From contig NZ_CP144913.1 in NCBI RefSeq assembly GCF_037198315.1, positions 1,550,001 to 1,614,000 of the forward strand: a stretch of DNA of 64,000 bases, written 5' to 3'. Made by a program: the position numbers and the translations under genes. Shown in pieces: positions 8,259 through 16,602 of this stretch. Each line of letters opens with the position of its first letter. The first letter of the stretch is position 1. The notes under the pieces are model-generated. The model ran no database searches. It had not been told where the DNA came from and saw nothing but the letters and a program-made list of their open reading frames with translations. Origin of the DNA: Janibacter sp. A1S7 (GTDB lineage: Bacteria; Actinomycetota; Actinomycetes; Actinomycetales; Dermatophilaceae).

Positions 8259-9704
8259 TCAGTAGGCGAACTGGAGCGGCTCGTCGTCCTCGACGAGGCG
8301 TGGTTCCTCGAAGGGCTCGGCACCGCGGCGGATGTAGTCGAGCAGCAGACGGACCTCGACGACGGCCAACGCCCCGTAGAGCAGGGTGAACACGCCCATC
8401 GAGATCCACACATCCGTGGCCCCGACGGAGGGGGAGACGGCGGTGCGAGTGGTCATCTCGCCGAAGACGACCCATGGCTGGCGGCCGACCTCGGTGAAGA
8501 TCCACCCGAAGCTCTGCCCGAGGACCGTGGCGAGCGGGGCGAGCACGGTCAGGGGTTGGACCCAGCGCTGCATGGGCACGCGGTCCTTGCGGGTGGCAAA
8601 CAGCACCCACGCGGCGACGGCCATCGCGAAGAACCCGGCGCCCATCATCAGGCGGAAGTTCCAGTACGTCACCGCGATCGGCGGGATGTAGGTGTCGGCC
8701 TGCGTGAGCTCACCGTCGGCGAACTTCGCCCGGTACTCGTTCTCCAGCTCGACCATTCCCTGCACCTGCCCGTCCCAGGTGCCGGTGCCGAGGAAGGAGA
8801 GCAGGCAGGGGATCTCGATGACGTGGGTCGGGTCCTCGCCACCGAGACCGGCGATCGTTAGGGCGGAGAAGGGGGCGCACTCGCCCTCCGGTGGGGTCTC
8901 GTACAGGGCCTCCGCGGCAGCCATCTTCATCGGCTGGACATCGGTCATCACCTTGCCCTGCAGGTCGCCGCTGATCGTCATCCCGAGACCGGCGACGAGG
9001 GTGACGACGGCACCCAGGCGGGTCGCGTGGCGGTACATCCTGCGGTCGGCGACATCGTCCCCCTTCGCATCTCTGGTCACTTTGCGCAGCTTGTGCAGGC
9101 CGACGCCCATGACCACGGCGCCACCGACCATGTAGGAGGCGGTGATGACGTGCGGGAAGGCGACGAGCTGGACCTCGTTGGTCAGGACCGCGATGAAGTC
9201 GCTCATCTCCGCGCGCCCGGTCTGCGGGTTGATCCGGTAGCCGACGGGGTTCTGCATGAAGGAGTTGGCCGCGAGGATGAAGTACGCCGAAAGCACGGTG
9301 CCGATATGCACGATCCACATGCAGGCCGCGTGCAGCCGCTCCGGGATGCGACCCCAACCGAAGATCCACAGGCCGAGGAACGTCGACTCGAGGAAGAAGG
9401 CGAGCAGCGCCTCCAGCGCCAGTGGCGCGCCGAAGATGTCGCCGACGAAACGGGAGTAGCTCGACCAGTTCATCCCGAACTGGAACTCCTGGACGATGCC
9501 GGTGACGAGCCCGAGCGCGAAGTTGATCGTGAAGAGCTTGCCCAGGAACTTCGCCATCCGCAGGTGTTCCTCGTTGCGGGTGCGGATCCAGCGGGAGTGG
9601 TACCAGGCGACGATCGCAGAGAGCCCGATCGTGATCGGCACGAAGAGGAAGTGGTACACGGTGGTGATCGCGAACTGCCACCGCGCAAGCTCCAGCACGT
9701 CCAT
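8259..9704 (-). CDS. cydA: Cytochrome bd ubiquinol oxidase subunit I
   Basis: A 481-residue haem-bearing subunit that oxidises quinol and reduces O2. The first helix holds the haem-ligand His at residue 18 in TTVYHFLFVPITIG. Other conserved blocks are the FQFGMNWSSYSRFVGDIFG segment, the His in QLVAFPHVITASYMVG and the Q-loop region followed by YWNFRLMMGAGF. It is the first gene of the operon. The start ATG at 9704 lies about 20 bases downstream of an inverted repeat that could be an operator. Confidence 0.96.
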   Translation of the reverse strand: MDVLELARWQFAITTVYHFLFVPITIGLSAIVAWYHSRWIRTRNEEHLRMAKFLGKLFTINFALGLVTGIVQEFQFGMNWSSYSRFVGDIFGAPLALEALLAFFLESTFLGLWIFGWGRIPERLHAACMWIVHIGTVLSAYFILAANSFMQNPVGYRINPQTGRAEMSDFIAVLTNEVQLVAFPHVITASYMVGGAVVMGVGLHKLRKVTRDAKGDDVADRRMYRHATRLGAVVTLVAGLGMTISGDLQGKVMTDVQPMKMAAAEALYETPPEGECAPFSALTIAGLGGEDPTHVIEIPCLLSFLGTGTWDGQVQGMVELENEYRAKFADGELTQADTYIPPIAVTYWNFRLMMGAGFFAMAVAAWVLFATRKDRVPMQRWVQPLTVLAPLATVLGQSFGWIFTEVGRQPWVVFGEMTTRTAVSPSVGATDVWISMGVFTLLYGALAVVEVRLLLDYIRRGAEPFEEPRLVEDDEPLQFAY

Positions 9705-9725
9705 CGGGTCTCCTACGACGTAGAG

Positions 9726-9742
9726 TACTACCGTTCGTAGTA
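9726..9742. promoter_or_regulatory. Inverted repeat TACTAC-N5-GTAGTA upstream of cydA (possible BlaI-type operator)
   Basis: The plus strand reads TACTACCGTTCGTAGTA, a perfect 6-base inverted repeat with a 5-base centre, ending about 20 bases upstream of the cydA start. BlaI/MecI/CopY repressors recognise palindromes built on TAC and GTA half-sites, and such a repressor is encoded in the same operon. The site is well placed to block transcription. No binding evidence is available from sequence alone. Confidence 0.5.
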
Positions 9743-9985
9743 GTCAACGCTACCCGTGGTGCTCCGTTCGGCCAAATGTGTCGCGCTCAAGACCTCGTCG
9801 CACAGGTCGAGCACGTAGTACTCGTCGGATTCAGCGCGCTCGGCCATGCGCGAAGACTCGCAGAGGGCCCATTCGGACACTCACTCGTGCTCGCGTACGA
9901 CCGTGAACCTACTGTCGACGAGCCAGACGTCCTTCCCGCCGCCGGCGTAGGCGACCGCGACGATGGCCGAGTCTCCGACTGAGGG
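9728..9985 (-). pseudogene. Remnant of a hypothetical gene (YVLDLCDEVL motif)
   Basis: Minus-strand frame ending at 9728 encodes MAERAESDEYYVLDLCDEVL and about 19 more residues, with a possible ATG at 9847. Upstream in the same frame, before a TGA at 9881-9883, the text VGDSAIVAVAYAGGGKDVWL looks protein-like. I recognise YVLDLCDEVL as a recurrent motif of uncharacterised actinobacterial proteins but cannot give a function. The piece overlaps the cyd promoter region and the inverted repeat there, so it is probably a truncated neighbour gene. Confidence 0.35.
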
Positions 9986-10112
9986 CCGCACTCCCGCCGG
10001 ACCCAGGTCATCAGTTGCGCCTCGGCCTCCTGGCGAGGCTCGGGGTCACCGACGCATCGTCCACATGCCCGGACATCGGAACTGGCCTATCCACAGATAT
10101 GGCGATGCTGCT

Positions 10113-10283
10113 TCACCTACGACCCGGCCTCGGGAGGCGCGCTGGACGTCGACACCCCGGAGGATGAGGATCCGATGAGCTCGAGCCGCTGGTGCACCCC
10201 GTCAGGACGAGGGCCCCCGTCACGAGCAGACCCAAGACCGTGGCTACGGGTGTCGTTCCCTTCACCAATTCACGTACCCCCAT
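10113..10283 (-). pseudogene. Truncated lipoprotein (signal peptide only)
   Basis: The frame from ATG 10283 begins MGVRELVKGTTPVATVLGLL and continues VTGALVLTGCTSGSSSS. This is a clear type II signal peptide with lipobox LTGC and a Ser-rich start of a mature lipoprotein. Within 20 residues the frame becomes Pro/Arg-rich and stops, so the body of the protein is missing or frameshifted. What it once did cannot be told. Confidence 0.4.
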
Positions 10284-10429
10284 GGAAACAGGTGACGCGT
10301 CATGCCGCGGTGCAGCGATGACGCACCCGGACAAGACGCCGAAGAGGCCGCGACCTCAGCCACGTCCGCAAGCCCCTCAACAGGATACGCCCTGCTCAGT
10401 CGGCGAACTCTCCCTTGAAGTGGCAGATA

Positions 10430-10930
10430 GCGGGAGTTGGTACCCCTAGTCCGGGGACTTGGTACTGACGTTCCGACGAGCCGGTACTCCTGGCGTGCTC
10501 AGGAGTGGTCTGCTCGGGGAGAGGTGGCGCACTCGGCGCCGCCTGTTCCTATTTGAGGAGGCTCGAATGGCCGACTACAAGGCCATCATGATGTTGGCTC
10601 TGGCCGGGCACAGCTATAGCGAGATCGTCGCCGCGGTGGGATGTTCACGCCGGGAGGTCGCAGCGGTGAAGAAGACGATCACCGCGTATGGGATCACCGC
10701 CGGGCAGGCCGCGTCGATGAACCCGGCGGAGATCGCTGGGATGTTCCCCGATGGGCGCAAGCGGGTCTCGGAGGACTACACCAGACCTGACTTTGATCGT
10801 GTGCTGGCGAGCCACCACCGGCTACTGGGAGTAACCCTCACCGACCACGGCGCCGGCCCGCCTCACACGCGGGCCGGTACCTGGTCACCAGAACAGAAGT
10901 ACCACCTCGCCGGACCCGAAGTACCACCCG
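10430..10930 (+). mobile_element. IS21-type element with large internal deletion
   Basis: The region retains both flanks of an IS21-like element but almost none of its interior. The first part of an IstA-like transposase (10567 to about 10830) reads MADYKAIMMLALAGHSYSE, then IVAAVGCSRREVAAVKKTI and a partial PDGRKRVSEDYTRPDFD. Near the right side the decamer GAAGTACCAC occurs at 10896-10905 and again at 10918-10927. Related GGTAC blocks lie near 10439 and 10460. Repeated motifs at the ends are typical of IS21. About 500 bases remain of an element that is normally about 2.4 kb. The right end lies against the broken 3' end of ctaF. Confidence 0.65.
10853..10877 (+). terminator. GC-rich hairpin inside the IS21 remnant
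   Basis: CCGGCCCGC at 10853-10861 pairs perfectly with GCGGGCCGG at 10869-10877 across a 7-base loop. There is no U-rich tail, so it may be a terminator of the actinobacterial type or simply IS end structure. Confidence 0.35.
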
Positions 10931-10940
10931 GGGCTATCCG

Positions 10941-11328
10941 CCACCTTGAAGTACTCGAAGGTCCAACCGCAGAGGGCCCAGACTCCCATGATCATCCCGA
11001 ACGCGGCGAGCCAGTAGGCCACCGCGACGCCGAGGAAGACCAGCGCGCCGGACAGCGCGAGCCGCAGCGGCCACCAGGAGTACGGGGCGAAGGCGCCTTA
11101 GGCACCCTCCTGCTCGTGGATCTCGCCGTGCTCGTTGTCCTCGGGGCGGGCCGGCAGCTTGCGGCCGACTGCCCAGAGGTAGAAGGCGATCATGAAGCCG
11201 AGGGCGCCGCAGAGGTTCAACGCGACCCAGCCCACCGGCTCGACCCAGCCGGTCCAGAAGCCGTAGAGCATCCCGACCGCGACGAAGAAGATGCCGATCC
11301 CGGCGAAGAATCCGATCTCGGTCTTTAT
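10941..11328 (-). pseudogene. ctaF: Decayed cytochrome c oxidase subunit IV (ctaF)
   Basis: The frame directly after ctaD encodes [20 protein letters not shown], a helix of actinobacterial CtaF, but three lesions are visible. The expected ATG overlapping the ctaD stop reads ATA at 11326-11328. Codon 77 is TAA (11098-11100) where the family has Tyr before GAFAPYSWWPL, and the same frame continues after the stop with APYSWWPLRLALSGALVFLG. The 3' end, after GWTFEYFK near 10945, leads into IS21 end repeats instead of a normal terminus. Subunit IV is small and may be dispensable, or another copy may exist elsewhere. A rare ATA start giving a 76-residue fragment is possible but unlikely to be functional. 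Confidence 0.75.
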
Positions 11329-13049
11329 CTGGTGACCTCTTCCTTCGCGGTGACGGCGGATCGTGCCCGCAGCGTCTTGGGTGCGTACTCGGGATGGTTC
11401 ATGTCGAAGGTCGGACGCTCGGAGCGGATCGGCGGGATCGACGTGAAGTTGTGCCGCGGTGGCGGGCAGGAGGTCGCCCACTCAAGGCTGCCGCCGTACC
11501 CCCACGGGTCGTCGACCTCGACCTTCGGAGCGCTCACGTGCGTCTTCCACACGTTGTAGAAGAAGGGCAGGAAGCTGACCGCCAGGATCAGCGAACCCGC
11601 CGTGGAGATCTGGTTGCCCAGCTGGAAGTTGTCCTCAGGCATGTAGTCCGCGTAACGGCGGGGCATGCCCTCGACACCCAGCCAGTGCTGGATGAGGAAG
11701 GTCATGTGGAAGCCGACGAACGTGAGCCAGAAGTGCACCTTGCCCAGGGACTCGTTGAGCATCTTGCCGGTCCACTTGGGCCACCAGAAGTAGACCCCGC
11801 CAAAGGCGGAGAAGACGATCGTGCCGAAGAGGACGTAGTGGAAGTGGGCGACGATGAAGTAGGAGTCGGTGATCTGGAAGTCCAACGCGGGGCTAGCCAT
11901 GATGACGCCGGTCAGGCCACCGAAGAGGAAGGTGACCAGGAAGCCGAGCGCCCAGATCATCGGTGTGCTGAACTCCAGCTTGCCGCCCCACATCGTGCCG
12001 ATCCAGTTGAAGAACTTCACACCCGTCGGGACCGAGATCGCCATCGTCATGACGGCGAAGAAGGGTAGGAAGACCTGACCGGTGCCGTACATGTGGTGGG
12101 CCCACACCGAGACCGACAGGGCCGCGATGGCGATCGTGGCGAAGACGAGCGTCTTGTACCCGAAGATCGGCTTGCGGGAGAAGACTGGCAGGATCTCGGA
12201 GATCACGCCGAAGAAGGGCAGCGCGAGGATGTAGACCTCGGGGTGACCGAAGAACCAGAAGAGGTGCTGCCACAGCAACGCCCCGCCGCTCTCGGCGGCG
12301 AAGATCTGCCCACCGAACTCTCGATCCACACCGAGAGCGATGAGTGCGGACGCCAGGATCGGAAAGGCCATCAGGACCAGCACCGACGTGATCAGGATGC
12401 CCCAGGTGAAGATCGGCATCCGAAACATCGTCATGCCGGGTGCGCGCATGCAGATGATCGTGGTGATGAAGTTGACCGCACCGAGGATGGTGCCGAAACC
12501 GGCGAGGGCCAGACCCCACACCCACAGGTCACCGCCGACTCCGGGGCTGTACGTCGGGTCGGACAGCGGCGCGTAGGCGGTCCACCCGAAGGCCGCCGCA
12601 CCGCCAGGGGTAAGCAGACCGGCACCGGCGATGATGGCACCGAAGAAGTAGAGCCAGTAGGCGAACATGTTCAGCCGCGGGAAGGCCACGTCCGGCGCCC
12701 CGATCTGCAACGGCATGAGCGCGTTGGCGAAGCCGGCGAAGGCCGGCGTCGCGAACAGCAGCAGCATGATCGTGCCGTGCATGGTGAACATCTCGTTGTA
12801 CTGCTCGGGATTGTCCACCACCTGCAGGCCCGGGGCCCACAACTCGAGACGGATTACCACCGCCATCAGACCGCCGAGCAGGAACCACAGGAAGCTGGTC
12901 ACCATGTAGAGGTTGCCGATGACCTTGTGGTCGGTCGAGGTGATGATGCGCACGAACTGGCTCCCGGCCCTCTCGCGGCGGGCGAGGGCCTTCTCGGAGA
13001 CCTCCGCCTCACTCGTGTTCCGGCTCAATGCACCGGAGATCGTCGACAT
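11325..13049 (-). CDS. ctaD: Cytochrome c oxidase subunit I (aa3 type)
   Basis: A 574-residue catalytic subunit carrying the low-spin haem and the haem-CuB centre, with 12 expected helices. Visible landmarks are [15 protein letters not shown] (haem a His), [17 protein letters not shown] (CuB His and cross-linked Tyr), [10 protein letters not shown] (two CuB His) and [10 protein letters not shown] (haem a and a3 His). ATG 13049 was chosen because it overlaps the ctaC stop by one base (TGATG). A longer frame upstream would lie inside ctaC. The C-terminal tail with [11 protein letters not shown] is typical of actinobacteria. The gene is followed by a broken ctaF. Confidence 0.95.
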   Translation of the reverse strand: MSTISGALSRNTSEAEVSEKALARRERAGSQFVRIITSTDHKVIGNLYMVTSFLWFLLGGLMAVVIRLELWAPGLQVVDNPEQYNEMFTMHGTIMLLLFATPAFAGFANALMPLQIGAPDVAFPRLNMFAYWLYFFGAIIAGAGLLTPGGAAAFGWTAYAPLSDPTYSPGVGGDLWVWGLALAGFGTILGAVNFITTIICMRAPGMTMFRMPIFTWGILITSVLVLMAFPILASALIALGVDREFGGQIFAAESGGALLWQHLFWFFGHPEVYILALPFFGVISEILPVFSRKPIFGYKTLVFATIAIAALSVSVWAHHMYGTGQVFLPFFAVMTMAISVPTGVKFFNWIGTMWGGKLEFSTPMIWALGFLVTFLFGGLTGVIMASPALDFQITDSYFIVAHFHYVLFGTIVFSAFGGVYFWWPKWTGKMLNESLGKVHFWLTFVGFHMTFLIQHWLGVEGMPRRYADYMPEDNFQLGNQISTAGSLILAVSFLPFFYNVWKTHVSAPKVEVDDPWGYGGSLEWATSCPPPRHNFTSIPPIRSERPTFDMNHPEYAPKTLRARSAVTAKEEVTR

Positions 13050-13960
13050 CAGTTCGTCTCCTCGTCGGTAGTGAGCGCCTCGTCGAGGCGCTTGCGATCG
13101 CGCTCGTTGATCCCCTCGCGGTTGAGATCGATGCCCAGGAGCCCGGTCTGGCCCTTGTCCCGCAGGCCCTGCAGGTAGGCCTCGTACTCGGCCGGCTCGA
13201 CGATCTTGACGTTGAAGAGCATCTGGGAGTGGTACGCACCACACAGCTCCGCGCACTTGCCCTGGAAGGTGCCCGTCTGCGACGGCGTCACCTGGAAGCG
13301 GTTGACGATGCCCGGGTTGACATCCATCTTCTCGAGGAACGCCGGGACCCAGAAGGAGTGGATGACGTCACGCGAGGTGAGGACGAACTCCACCCGCTGG
13401 CCCTTCGGCAGGTACAGGGTCGGCAGATTCTTCTCGGCACCCGGGGTGCCGTCCAGGTCGGCCATCTGCCCGGTCTCGTGGACGTTGGCCTCGACGTAGT
13501 TGAAGTCCCAGCTCCACTGCTTGCCGACGACGTTGATCGTGACGTCGGGCTCCTTCGAGACGTCCTGCAATTGCGACGTTGCCTGCTCGGTATAGAAGAA
13601 GAGCGCACCGACCATGAACATCGGCACGACGGTGTAGAGGATCTCCAGCGGCACGTTGTACTGCAACTGGATCGGCAGCGAGCCGTCGTCGTCCTTGCGC
13701 CTGCGGTAGGCCACCATGCACCACAGGATCAGGCCCCACACGAGCACTCCCACGGCCAGCGCCGCGACCCACGACCAGATCCACAGGTTCTCCACGAGCA
13801 CGGACTCCTCGGTGACCCCCTCGGGCAGGTACCCGTTCTTGATGCTGGTGTTGACGCCGACCGCGCTGCAGGCCGAGACGGCCGACAGGGCGGCGACGAG
13901 TCCGATCGCACCGATCCCGCGACGTACGCGCGGGGACGTTGTGCTCGAAGACACGGGCAA
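13049..13960 (-). CDS. ctaC: Cytochrome c oxidase subunit II, lipoprotein with CuA site
   Basis: A 303-residue subunit II that accepts electrons at a binuclear CuA site. The signal peptide ends in a lipobox with Cys31 (SAC). Two membrane helices follow (about 58-82 and 110-128). The CuA ligands are present: His in DVIHSFWVP and [14 protein letters not shown] with two Cys, Glu, His and Met. The first gene of ctaC-ctaD-ctaF. TACTAC at 13969-13974, 9 bases before the ATG, is a half-site like that in the cydA palindrome. Confidence 0.94.
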   Translation of the reverse strand: MPVSSSTTSPRVRRGIGAIGLVAALSAVSACSAVGVNTSIKNGYLPEGVTEESVLVENLWIWSWVAALAVGVLVWGLILWCMVAYRRRKDDDGSLPIQLQYNVPLEILYTVVPMFMVGALFFYTEQATSQLQDVSKEPDVTINVVGKQWSWDFNYVEANVHETGQMADLDGTPGAEKNLPTLYLPKGQRVEFVLTSRDVIHSFWVPAFLEKMDVNPGIVNRFQVTPSQTGTFQGKCAELCGAYHSQMLFNVKIVEPAEYEAYLQGLRDKGQTGLLGIDLNREGINERDRKRLDEALTTDEETN

Positions 13961-14055
13961 GGGGCACCTACTACTGGTCCGAAGTTTTCGGAGGGCGCTG
14001 CCACATTACCGCAGACCGGCGGCTCTTCGACGAAGGGTGGCACTAGCCTGCAAGC

Positions 14056-14992
14056 GTGGCGCCACAGACCGATTCGACCCCACCTGACACCCGCGGGGCC
14101 GCTCCCGCAGAGGGGGTCCGAGGTCTCCTCGACGCCTCCCCCGGACCCGTGCACCCGTCCGCCCTCGAGATCTGGTGTGCCGTCATGGCCGAGGGTCTGG
14201 GCGTGCGACCGGACGAGGTCACGCTGCACGCCAGTGGGGACCAGGCGGCTTGTACCGCACTCGAGGGGCTGGCAAGGGGGCGCCGCCGCCTCTCCGACCC
14301 TCCGGTGACCTCCTCGGTGGAGCACTCGGGCCTCCAGCGCTGGTTGCGCGCGGGGGCCGTGGAGCCCGTGGAGGTGGCCGTCTCCCGCACGAGGGACGCT
14401 CGACCTGCCGTCCTGGCGCGTCGCGATCACGCAGGAGACCCCCTTCGCCGTCCTGCAGGCCGCCAACCAGGAGGTCGGCACCCGCCAACCCCTGGCTGAG
14501 GCACGGTCGCTCGCGTCCGGGTACGGCATCCCCCTCCTCGTGGACGCCCGCGCCTCGGTCGGTCGGGACGCGGTGCCGGGTGACTTCGACGTCCCCGTGG
14601 CCGATGCCATCTCCTGGGGTGGACCCCACCTGGGCGTGCTCGTCGTGCGCACCGGTACCCGCTTCTCGCCCACCAGGCCAAGCCAGCGACCGGATCGACC
14701 GGATCCGGCGAGGTGGCCGGCTGTGGACATCGTTAGCGACCCTCGGGACCGGCTACCGCACGTGTGCACCTTCTCCGTGCTCTACGTCGAAGACGAGACC
14801 ATCGTCGACACACTCGCCCGGCACGGGCTGGCCGTCGCCTCGAGGTCCGCGTGCACGTCAGACACGCTGGAACCCAACCACGTGCTCGTCGCGATGGGCG
14901 CCCTCACCCAAGGGCAACGTGAGCATCACCCTCCCCTCGAGGTCATCTCACCCAGCCGGTGGATCAGGGCTCAGGTCTCCTCCGCGACATGA
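14056..14992 (+). pseudogene. Cysteine-desulfurase-like (class V aminotransferase) pseudogene
   Basis: The region begins with a GTG at 14056 preceded at 6 bases by TAGCCT, as for a leaderless transcript. The first frame reads to about 14390 (SALEIWCAVMAEGLGVRPDE, TSSVEHSGLQRWLRAGAVEP). Then the homology moves to another frame (AVLQAANQEVGTRQPL, VPVADAISWGGPHLGVLVVR) and runs to DRLPHVCTFSVLYVEDET and ASRSACTSDTLEPNHVLVAM. A third shift near 14900 gives KGNVSITLP in another frame. Compared with family members, a large block after RTGTRFSPT is missing and the PLP-lysine His-Lys of the Ser-x-His-Lys motif is absent (AISWGG). It cannot make an active enzyme. Confidence 0.75.
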
Positions 14993-15119
14993 TCCGGACC
15001 CGCGACGTTCCTGCATTTTTGCGGCATGTCGGCCCCCGGTTTTGCGTAACAAATTGGTCACGCTAAGGTTTTCCAAGATTTGTCCGAGATATCCCCTGCC
15101 GAGGACGACGTCCTTTTTC

Positions 15120-15971
15120 ATGAGTGAGTATTCGGGTCGACACCGTCCTCCTACACGCGCCGAGCGCCGCGCCCAGGAACGCCGCTCCCGCCTCCCCAAG
15201 AGCCTCTCGGCCGCCTACGCGATGCCGACCGCTGCTGCCGTGACTCTGGCGCTCATTGCCGTCGGAGCCACCGCCGCGCAGTCCTCGGCCTTCACAGGGG
15301 GGACCGACCAGGCCAGCGCCTCCCTCGAGGCGACCGCGCTGCTCGACGACCCACAACTGGGCAAGACCGCGCGCACCGAGGTGGCCGCGGCCTCCCGCGA
15401 CAGCTCCAGCCTGTCCGAGCGTCGCCAGGCCGTCTCCGAAGACGTCGTCGACAGCCAGGTCCGCGCCGAGGAGCGCGCCGACCGGGACAAGGAGCGCAAG
15501 GAGCTCGCCGAGCAGGATGCCGCCGAGGCGACGGCGGAGGCCGGAGTCGCTGCACCGACCGAGGACGGAGCCGAGGAGTCCGCGTCCGGGTGGGCACGCC
15601 CGTTGGAGGGCGCTTCGCTCACCTCCGGCTACGGCTTCCGGTGGGGACGCCTCCACGCTGGCCAGGACTACAGCGCGTCCATCGGCACGCCGCTGCGGGC
15701 GATGGGTGTCGGCACGGTCGTCGGCGCCGGATCGATAAGCGGCTACGGGATCTACATCGACATCCAGTACGCCGACGGTTCCGTCTCCCGCTACGGGCAC
15801 CTCTCCTCGGTCGCCGCCGTTGCCGGCCAGCAGGTCGCCGCCGGCGAGACCGTAGGCTACTCCGGCAACACCGGTCAGTCGACCGGTCCGCACCTCCACA
15901 TGGAGATCCGCCCCGGTGGCGGCGAGACGATCAACCCGACGGGCTGGCTCGCAGAGCGCGGCATCCTCTGA
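15120..15971 (+). CDS. M23-family peptidoglycan metalloendopeptidase
   Basis: A 283-residue secreted or membrane-anchored cell-wall hydrolase (LytM fold, zinc dependent). An Arg-rich N-terminus and one helix (about 38-56) form an anchor or signal. A Glu/Asp/Ala-rich coiled region follows (about 90-145). The M23 domain is at about 158-283 with SGYGFRWGRLHAGQDYS (HxxxD) and GPHLHMEI (HxH). The ATG at 15120 gives the standard MSEYSGRHR start, and longer reading upstream overlaps the desulfurase relic. TAAGGT-like AT-rich sequence at 15060-15090 probably holds the promoter. Such proteins trim peptide cross-links during growth. Confidence 0.88.
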   Translation: MSEYSGRHRPPTRAERRAQERRSRLPKSLSAAYAMPTAAAVTLALIAVGATAAQSSAFTGGTDQASASLEATALLDDPQLGKTARTEVAAASRDSSSLSERRQAVSEDVVDSQVRAEERADRDKERKELAEQDAAEATAEAGVAAPTEDGAEESASGWARPLEGASLTSGYGFRWGRLHAGQDYSASIGTPLRAMGVGTVVGAGSISGYGIYIDIQYADGSVSRYGHLSSVAAVAGQQVAAGETVGYSGNTGQSTGPHLHMEIRPGGGETINPTGWLAERGIL

Positions 15972-16046
15972 CCGCCCACACCACGTGAACCGAAGGTGTG
16001 CTGGTCGGCCCCCTTTTCGCGTGTGGACGTGCTCGCCTCAACGATG

Positions 16047-16385
16047 CAGAGTCGTGCTCGGCGATTCCCCGTACCTTCGGCGGTAGTGGTCGGCAAAGCG
16101 CGATACGTGGCCAAAGCCCCAAGAGTGCGCGACGGATGCCGTCGCGCCATCGGCCGGGTCCGCGGCTGTCAGTTCCTCGTGCGCACCGGCGAGGCGCACG
16201 GATCGCATGTAGGCCACTGGGCTGGTACCACGTGCTCACGGAAGGCCTCCTGAAGCGATCGGAGACTGACCCCGGACACCCTGGCCAATTCGGTGGAGGT
16301 GTGCGGCGTGCGTGGGTGGGTGCTCGTGGATGTGGTCAACGACCCGTTGAATCCGCTGAGGGTGCCACCTAGGTGGCTGGTGCCA
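16047..16385 (-). pseudogene. AraC-family regulator C-terminal remnant
   Basis: The DNA-binding half of an AraC regulator is recoverable only across shifts of frame. The order is QRIQRVVDHIHEHPPTHA, then STELARVSGVSLRSLQEAFR, then SPVAYMRSVRLAGAHEELTA and VAHSWGFGHVSRFADHYRRR. Both helix-turn-helix units are recognisable, but two frameshifts separate them and no sensor domain precedes. The reading ends at about 16047. Confidence 0.6.
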
Positions 16386-16453
16386 AACGAGCCTCAATCG
16401 CAAGCTGGCGAGACAGCACCACTACGCATGGCGTCATTCCACTCAAAGAGCCC

Positions 16454-16463
16454 CTACATGTAG
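16454..16463. promoter_or_regulatory. Palindrome CTACATGTAG
   Basis: A perfect 10-base palindrome inside a near-perfect 16-base one (CCCCTACATGTAGTGG). It contains TACATGTA, the core seen in CopY/BlaI-type operators. It lies between the AraC remnant and the end of ccsB, with no intact gene starting beside it, so it may be a stray operator of a lost gene. Confidence 0.3.
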
Positions 16464-16602
16464 TGGTGAGATCTACGTTCCCGCAAAAACACCACCCACC
16501 TAGGGCAGCTCGTTGATTGTCACGCAGCCCGAGCAGCCAGAACAACGCGAGGTACCCGAAGAAGATCAGGAACCGGAGCAGGTGTTGCGGATCATGTCGC
16601 CC

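Noticed and set aside
9787..10011. 74-codon minus-strand frame with Ser/Arg-rich translation
   Set aside because: Another frame of the same strand gives better protein-like text (VAVAYAGGGKDVWL, YVLDLCDEVL), so this one is a shadow.
15000..15119. Possible cyclic-di-AMP riboswitch before the M23 peptidase gene
   Set aside because: Such riboswitches precede some actinobacterial wall hydrolases, but the AT-richer leader is only about 70 bases and I cannot find the conserved core.
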